Assembly (NCBI RefSeq): GCF_947501785.1
Contig: NZ_CANMXB010000001.1
Span: forward strand, 3,724,501 to 3,788,500
DNA from: an uncultured Litoreibacter sp.
GTDB taxonomy: Bacteria > Pseudomonadota > Alphaproteobacteria > Rhodobacterales > Rhodobacteraceae
Length of the DNA stretch: 64,000 bases
Reading direction: 5' to 3'
Shown: positions 60,309-64,000 of the stretch, piece after piece
How positions within the stretch are numbered: the first letter of the stretch is position 1
Layout of the letters: each line of letters starts with the position of its first letter
The notes under the pieces: model-generated
What the model was told of the DNA's origin: nothing
Databases searched by the model: none
The model's input: only the letters and a program-made list of their open reading frames with translations
Translations under genes and position numbers: made by a program

Positions 60309-62689
60309 TGGTCGCGCCACTTCACATGTAAAGGGTGCGCCATCCAACTAAGTGAAATCGTCGAAATTGCCCAGGTCAGGCGGTCCAGCAGCATGTCAAA
60401 CGGGCCGCTTTCGACATGCAAAACCGTCTCCTCGAGCTGAAGTTTTAGTACCCCGCTTCGGGTCAGGAAGGTTTCCCTCAGCCCGTCGGAAGATGTGTTT
60501 TCCAAGCCCGGCCAATTCTGGGTCACGGCATGAAGCAAGTCGGCCGACAAGCTTCGTTCTTCCTGAGTAAGCGTTTGCCCCACCTCGGCCACGTCATGCA
60601 GTGGGATGCCGCACAACAGCTTTGGGAGACCGACGGCGTGTTCTGCAGGGGTCTCCTCGCCGGTTGCAAGGAAATGTACGAGCTGAGCTGATTTGTGTTG
60701 CGCGGCGCGGGACCGAAATTCTCCATCCACAAACAAATCCAACGCGCGCAGAAGCTGCGGAAGAAACGGCCACAGCAAAACGCAACCTGCGTTGTCGACA
60801 TAGATGGTTTCCGGCATGTCCATGGCAGATTTGCTTTCAAGCCCTTTCCTTTGGGTCGCGCCGCCCGGGCCGCGCAGAAAGGCGGACGCCGTTTTGGCCT
60901 GTGCAACCAGCAATTCGGCGACGTCCGCCGGTGTTTCTTTGTTGGTGTTGAGCATGGCCGTTGCCAGATCATCAGGCAATAGGCCCGTTTGCTCGGCCAA
61001 TGTGCCGAACACCTCGCGGACCAAGACGCGGCATCGGTCAGGTCCAGACTGTGTTTCGAACGTTGCCGTCAGGGCTGCCGCGGCTGCAATCCGGAATGCG
61101 GCGTTATCAGTCTCAAGTATCACCCCTTTTGCCATATCCTGCAGCACATTTACGGCCTCAAAGAATGTTCGGTCCGCCCCAACGGCGTTCAAGAGCTCAA
61201 TCCGAGTTGATGGTTCAAGGAGGTCGACCAAGCGGTTGCGGCAAAAGGGGAATGCGTCAATCAGATCACGAAGCGTCGCGGCGTCCGACGTTATGATGTC
61301 CGACACTTGGTTGCGCAGTTCCAAGATCGTTTGCCCGCCCATCAACCCGTAGCGCAAAAAGGTGTGCAATTGGGTTGCGGATGCTGGCCACTCCTGCGCC
61401 TTTGTTGCGGCTGGTGGACGTTGCGACCCCGCTGGGTCGCGACGGTTTGACATGATCGCGTCTACGGCGGTCTTGATCATGGTCCGCTGATCAGGCCGCA
61501 ACCTCTTGGACGCGTCGATAAGATCGGCTGGATGTAGATCCGCTGAACCCAGCAGTCTTGAGAAAGTGTCCTGCAGGATCGCCTCGCCATTGGATGGTTG
61601 TTGTTGGAGCCCCACCATCAACAGTCGCCGCACTAGGGCAGCCTGCCCGTGGAAATGGGAGGTGTCGGCCAGGTCCACCAGTAAGTTGGCATGTGCTTCG
61701 GTGCTGGAGAACAAGACGCGAAGCAACGACATTAACGACCACGGGGGCAGGGCTTCGATTAGCCTGGTCACGTTGATAGCGCGCATTTCAGCCGATTTGA
61801 CCGAGCGGGCCAATGTGCCAAGCTGCTGTTGGTCAAGCCCTGCGAATATCTCGGCAAGTCGGCTGAGCGCCTCTGCGGACGGCGTGCCAATTTCCGTCAG
61901 TGCGTGCAGTGCCGATAAAAACTCCGGCACGGAGGCAATCTTCGCCGGTTCCTTGCTTTTGCTGGGTGGGTTGTCGCCGCCGAAAGACGGCGCTGCGGCA
62001 GGGATTGGTGCGTCAATTGTGGACGCCGCCAGATAGGCCTCGATACGCCGAATATCTATCGCTGCCCTATCGGAAATGAGGTGCAGAATGGCCAGCCGGG
62101 AACGGGATCGAAATTCGACAACATTCCATCCAAGGCGGTGCCGCAGCGCGTCAAGCGCAGTTTTGATCTGGTCGGCGTCATGAATGCCAGTAAGGGCCGC
62201 GAACTCGGGCCAAGTGGTAATCCCGACAAGGCGTTTGGCCGCCGTAGCGCTTTCAAGCGCGCGCTGCAGCAAGGTCTGCCGCTGTTGAACCGGCATCGCC
62301 AACATGTGCTGCGCGACGTTGGCCGGCTCAACAATCCCGCCGGCAATGGGTTGCCCGACGCCAGTCGCCAACATGTTGAACGCGGCGTCCGGCGGATCAT
62401 TCTCGACCTGGTCAGTTGTGTTATTAATGGCACTTGGGACGTCGCCTTCCAGATTGCTCAGGGCCGCGATGATCCGCTCCTCGGTGCGCGGTTCCAATTC
62501 GCGCATTGGCAGGTCGCCCAGGTCTACTTCCAGCCTCCCTAGGCGGAACGATTTATCGCCAAAACCGGTGTCGATTGCGGCCTCCAGACGGGTTGCACCA
62601 AAGTGTGACAGGCGTGATAGAAGCTGCTCTCCGGCCCGCATTGAGGGGACGTCGAATTCGAACATCACTCGGGACACCTGATGCGTCAT
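60305..62689 (-). CDS. CIS tape-measure-type protein
   Basis: A 794-residue protein that begins HQVSRVMFEFDVPSMRAGEQ and continues SHFGATRLEAAIDT and RLGRLEVDLGDL, which is the start of the contractile injection system tape measure family (CIS_TMP). The middle is helix-rich, as expected for a length ruler; the C-terminal part has YVDNAGCVLLWPFLPQLLRA, a motif also seen in that family. It overlaps the genes on both sides by 4 nt. Confidence 0.82.
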   Translation of the reverse strand: MTHQVSRVMFEFDVPSMRAGEQLLSRLSHFGATRLEAAIDTGFGDKSFRLGRLEVDLGDLPMRELEPRTEERIIAALSNLEGDVPSAINNTTDQVENDPPDAAFNMLATGVGQPIAGGIVEPANVAQHMLAMPVQQRQTLLQRALESATAAKRLVGITTWPEFAALTGIHDADQIKTALDALRHRLGWNVVEFRSRSRLAILHLISDRAAIDIRRIEAYLAASTIDAPIPAAAPSFGGDNPPSKSKEPAKIASVPEFLSALHALTEIGTPSAEALSRLAEIFAGLDQQQLGTLARSVKSAEMRAINVTRLIEALPPWSLMSLLRVLFSSTEAHANLLVDLADTSHFHGQAALVRRLLMVGLQQQPSNGEAILQDTFSRLLGSADLHPADLIDASKRLRPDQRTMIKTAVDAIMSNRRDPAGSQRPPAATKAQEWPASATQLHTFLRYGLMGGQTILELRNQVSDIITSDAATLRDLIDAFPFCRNRLVDLLEPSTRIELLNAVGADRTFFEAVNVLQDMAKGVILETDNAAFRIAAAAALTATFETQSGPDRCRVLVREVFGTLAEQTGLLPDDLATAMLNTNKETPADVAELLVAQAKTASAFLRGPGGATQRKGLESKSAMDMPETIYVDNAGCVLLWPFLPQLLRALDLFVDGEFRSRAAQHKSAQLVHFLATGEETPAEHAVGLPKLLCGIPLHDVAEVGQTLTQEERSLSADLLHAVTQNWPGLENTSSDGLRETFLTRSGVLKLQLEETVLHVESGPFDMLLDRLTWAISTISLSWMAHPLHVKWRDQ

Positions 62690-64000
62690 TTTGGGCTGTC
62701 TGCGGGAAATTGATCCAGCTCAGCCAAAAAGGCAGCGCAAGCATTGCGGTTAATCAGTTGTATCAGCGCGCCCGGATCCGCCATGCCGCCGTTCAGCCAG
62801 GTCTTATGGGCTTGCGCCAATGTCGCGTAGGCCTTTTTGGGCAGCCAAAAAATCGAAGAAGTCAGGTGGGCGGGTAAGCAATCAGACAGCGTTCTTTCCG
62901 TCAGACTGCGAATGTCGGCATGGCCCGCCTTCGCAGGCGTTTCGAAGAACGCGCTTAGCTGACCATCAAAAAATGGGGTGGGGAAGAGTTGGCGTTCGAT
63001 GGTCAACCGGTCCGTGGTCAGCAGTTTCTTGGCCCAGTTGATCTCGGCAAAGGAGCCGAACCTTTCGACAAAGAAAAACTGCGGGTGATTTGGAGCCGAA
63101 CAGCTCAACGCCACGGTATAGTCCGGCATCGGCGATGCGGCGAAGTCGGCGCCGTTTCTCAGGGCCTCGGCAATGGCGACGCGGGTCTGCGGCCATTGAT
63201 GGGTCTGGATCGGGTCGCGCAGGACAGCCAGCAGCGACACTTTGCCGGCGCGCACGCGGAAGGCCTGAACCTCGTCCAATTGGTAGGAACCGGACGCTAA
63301 TGTGGCATGTTCGATGATCAGGCAACGCTCCGTGTAGCCTGACTTCAGCCGCACCCGTGTTTGAAGAGCGGTTTCCTTGTAGTCGGTCAGGTCCGGGCCC
63401 AACCCGCGATCGCGGCCAAGCGTCACGCAATGGGACAGGAAGGCACGTTTCAGCCGGATGCGGGTGTCGTCGGCATGTTCCTTCGTGATACCGGCCGCGC
63501 GCAGCCGCAGCCAAAGTGCGTCATTGTCAAAAACTTCTCCGAAGCGGGCAAGCATATGATCCAGCGCGCGGTCGTTTCGGTCGCGGTAGGGATCGTTATG
63601 GGAATTCAGGTTTGACAGGTCGCGAACGTAGTGGGCGTGCCAGTCGCTATCTTTGCCTGACCCGAGTATCTGGTCCACATGTGGAGGGTTGTCAGGGTTG
63701 GGCTTTGCGGAGGCAATGGGTTGCGCGAAGTAACTCGCATCGGACGCCTTGAAGGAAAAGAGCTCTGCAATGTGATCTAGTTGCCCAAGCTGGTCGGCCA
63801 GAAGCTGTTCGAACAAGAACAGGTAGCCTTTGAGCTGCCGGATTGCGGCCTGATGGGCGATACTGGCAGGCTTGGGTGATTTTTGTAACCCGAATTCTCC
63901 CAAACCGTAAATCTGCGGAAACAGATGCTGGATGGATCGGTAGCGGTCCAGGTGGCGATTGGCGTTACCTTGGGGGATGGTTGCGTAGGGCAGAGTTTTG
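62686..64000 (-). CDS. eCIS-conserved protein, partial (N-terminus beyond window)
   Basis: At least 437 residues are visible; the frame runs without a stop to base 64000, and TTG at 63903 is not the start because the sequence before it (LPYATIPQGNANRHLDRYRS, then QHLFPQIYGLGEFGL) still belongs to the conserved family I recall from eCIS loci. Further on, AAIRQLKGYLFLFEQLLADQ and QLGQLDHIAELFS follow. The function is unknown, possibly a baseplate or assembly factor. It overlaps the tape-measure gene by 4 nt, placing it in the same operon. Confidence 0.78.
   Translation of the reverse strand, partial: KTLPYATIPQGNANRHLDRYRSIQHLFPQIYGLGEFGLQKSPKPASIAHQAAIRQLKGYLFLFEQLLADQLGQLDHIAELFSFKASDASYFAQPIASAKPNPDNPPHVDQILGSGKDSDWHAHYVRDLSNLNSHNDPYRDRNDRALDHMLARFGEVFDNDALWLRLRAAGITKEHADDTRIRLKRAFLSHCVTLGRDRGLGPDLTDYKETALQTRVRLKSGYTERCLIIEHATLASGSYQLDEVQAFRVRAGKVSLLAVLRDPIQTHQWPQTRVAIAEALRNGADFAASPMPDYTVALSCSAPNHPQFFFVERFGSFAEINWAKKLLTTDRLTIERQLFPTPFFDGQLSAFFETPAKAGHADIRSLTERTLSDCLPAHLTSSIFWLPKKAYATLAQAHKTWLNGGMADPGALIQLINRNACAAFLAELDQFPADSPK

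Noticed and set aside
63901-63903. TTG at 63903 as the start of the last eCIS gene
   Set aside because: The frame is open to the window edge and the preceding residues belong to the conserved family.

Overview
The window is GC-rich, densely packed bacterial chromosome. It almost certainly comes from a marine alphaproteobacterium of the Roseobacter group (Rhodobacteraceae). The indicators are a DmdC-type acyl-CoA dehydrogenase, TRAP transporters, PaaI/MATE/DMT gene types, a zur-znu locus, the 40-bp Rhodobacteraceae-style hairpin repeats, and many operons whose genes overlap by 4 nt (ATGA or GTGA). No rRNA, tRNA, CRISPR array, transposase or phage integrase was seen. No gene-free stretch exceeds 300 bases.

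Layout. 1-3629: a cut-off conserved gene, an acyl-CoA synthetase, a drug/metabolite exporter and a sulfotransferase. 3746-6789: a Hint-domain protein, a secreted metallo-beta-lactamase-fold hydrolase, and a lipoprotein plus small helical protein pair, bounded by hairpin terminators. 6850-13537 (minus): a coupled beta-oxidation operon (fadA and fadJ types) with four NTF2-like domains and a cupin gene between the two enzymes, headed by a Cys-tailed YidD protein. 13611-19927: a GST, a small protein, a DmdC-like acyl-CoA dehydrogenase, two MerR regulators with palindromic operators, two PaaI thioesterases and a MATE pump. 19954-23220: the zinc-uptake locus (zur-znuC-znuB divergent from znuA). 23274-30049: arsC-pyrD-DUF952, a periplasmic 5'-nucleotidase, SRAP, an oxalyl-CoA-synthetase-like ligase and a ketopantoate reductase-like gene. 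30050-30660: a GIY-YIG gene between palindromic repeats, then an orphan Phd-type antitoxin.

31393-57346 is a sugar-acid catabolic island of about 26 kb. The minus-strand part (SDR, IlvD-type dehydratase, FAH hydrolase, 2-hydroxyacid dehydrogenase) reads as a non-phosphorylative 2,4-diketo-3-deoxy-sugar-acid route. The plus-strand part, controlled by a GntR gene, has a TRAP transporter, an enolase-superfamily dehydratase, two phytanoyl-CoA-dioxygenase-like oxygenases, altronate dehydratase, a Gfo/Idh/MocA enzyme, a shikimate-dehydrogenase-like gene, an FAD oxidase, a beta-hydroxyacid dehydrogenase and a DMT exporter. Then come uronate isomerase and fructuronate reductase (minus) and three more Gfo/Idh/MocA genes plus a ribokinase (plus). 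UxaC, UxuB/UxaB and UxaA together would convert hexuronates to 2-keto-3-deoxygluconate. The substrate of the oxygenase-containing part is not obvious.

57356-64000 (minus, running off the edge) is the distal end of an extracellular contractile injection system (eCIS) operon: a conserved CIS protein, tape-measure-type protein, AAA+ ATPase (Pvc15-like), DUF4255 cap protein (Pvc16-like) and an uncharacterised last gene, all overlapping by 4 nt. Sheath, tube, baseplate and cargo genes should lie beyond base 64000.

The least described features are the eCIS end with its terminal gene, the GIY-YIG/palindrome unit, the NTF2-like expansion inside the fad operon, and the oxygenase-rich sugar-acid operon.
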